DNA from: JANMEX01 sp031423755
GTDB lineage: Bacteria > Pseudomonadota > Alphaproteobacteria > Rhizobiales > Rhizobiaceae
Length of the DNA stretch: 7,550 nt
Assembly: GCA_031423755.1 (NCBI GenBank)
Contig: JANPGC010000190.1
Span: forward strand, 1 to 7,550
Reading direction: 5' to 3'
Shown: in pieces, positions 7,096 to 7,550 of the stretch
Numbering within the stretch: the first letter of the stretch is position 1
Layout: each line of letters opens with the position of its first letter
Translations under genes and position numbers: made by a program
Notes under the pieces: model-generated
What the model saw: only the letters and a program-made list of their open reading frames with translations
What the model was told of the DNA's origin: nothing
Database searches by the model: none

Positions 7096-7550
7096 TTACG
7101 TGAAGAGAAGCTTGGCGGCGAGGGCGAAACACACTGTCACCAAGAGTGGTTTGATGATGCGCGAGCCGTTTCGCATGGCGAAATGCGCGCCTGTCCGCCC
7201 GCCGGCAAACTGCGCTGCGCCCATGATGAAACCGATCTTCCAGTCAATTGCGCCATAGAGAGCGAAGACAAAGAATGCGCCCAAGTTGGAGGCGAAATTC
7301 AAGAGTTTCGTGTGGGCGGTTGCTTTTAGCAGGCCAAAACCGGAGAGCATGACAAAGGCGAGCATGAAAAATGAGCCGGTGCCGGGGCCGAATATGCCGT
7401 CATAAAAGCCGATGGCCGGAACAATCGTGGCGGCAAACAGAACCGGCTTCATGCGCTGAACCCTGTCTTCATCCGAAATGTTCGGCTTGAACAGGAAATA
7501 AAGCGCGATGGCGATCATCAGTACTGGCAGGAAGGCGCGAAGCCACTCAC
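7096..7550 (-). CDS. TauE/SafE (TSUP) family membrane permease, C-terminal part (5' end outside window)
   Basis: This is the last 150 or so codons of a TauE/SafE-type inner-membrane permease (YfcA-like subgroup), usually about 250 residues. The family exports sulfite or small sulfonated or organic anions; the substrate here cannot be told. The frame stays open to the window edge upstream of the first Met (codons reading EWLRAFLPVL), so the N-terminal half lies outside. Visible are the second family signature GFYDGIFGPGTGSFFMLAFV, the segment AHTKLLNFASNLGAFFVFALYG, AAQFAGGRTGAHFAMRNGSR, and a final hydrophobic helix IIKPLLVTVCFALAAKLLF. About five membrane segments are present in this part. 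The charged loop FKPNISDEDRVQRMKP joins the first two. It ends with TAA 96 bp upstream of the SleB-type hydrolase gene on the same strand. No clear terminator is visible between them. Confidence 0.93.
   Translation of the reverse strand, partial: EWLRAFLPVLMIAIALYFLFKPNISDEDRVQRMKPVLFAATIVPAIGFYDGIFGPGTGSFFMLAFVMLSGFGLLKATAHTKLLNFASNLGAFFVFALYGAIDWKIGFIMGAAQFAGGRTGAHFAMRNGSRIIKPLLVTVCFALAAKLLFT

Overview
The window is a stretch of a GC-rich alphaproteobacterial chromosome, most likely from the Hyphomicrobiales (Rhizobiales). I infer this from the cobW-cobN-cobO gene order of the aerobic cobalamin pathway, the style of the proteins, and an interspersed palindromic repeat of a type I recall as common in alphaproteobacteria. 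No database search was possible, so the assignment below order level is open.

Left two thirds (1-5041, + strand): the end of a cobalamin operon. The 3' part of cobW, a metallochaperone GTPase, is followed after 3 bp by cobN, the large subunit of the aerobic cobaltochelatase. cobN overlaps cobO, the corrinoid adenosyltransferase, by 8 bp. These three genes act at consecutive points: cobalt handling, cobalt insertion into hydrogenobyrinate a,c-diamide, and adenosylation of the corrinoid. A hairpin followed by a T-rich run just after cobO probably ends the operon.

Right third (5042-7550): a stand-alone + strand gene for an uncharacterised 380-residue protein. It converges, 16 bp apart, on a minus-strand gene for a small exported SleB-type cell wall hydrolase. 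Upstream of that hydrolase, on the same strand, is the 3' part of a TauE/SafE-type membrane permease gene cut by the window edge. Nothing ties these genes functionally to cobalamin synthesis.

The most notable observation is inside cobN. A 170-bp imperfect palindrome (2671-2840) with 34-bp terminal arms that match at 30 of 34 positions sits within the reading frame and is translated. With its flanks it adds about 75-80 low-complexity residues at what looks like an interdomain loop, without breaking the gene. This resembles the in-gene palindromic elements known from Rickettsia, but with a different repeat. No CRISPR array, tRNA, rRNA, phage gene or transposase gene is visible.
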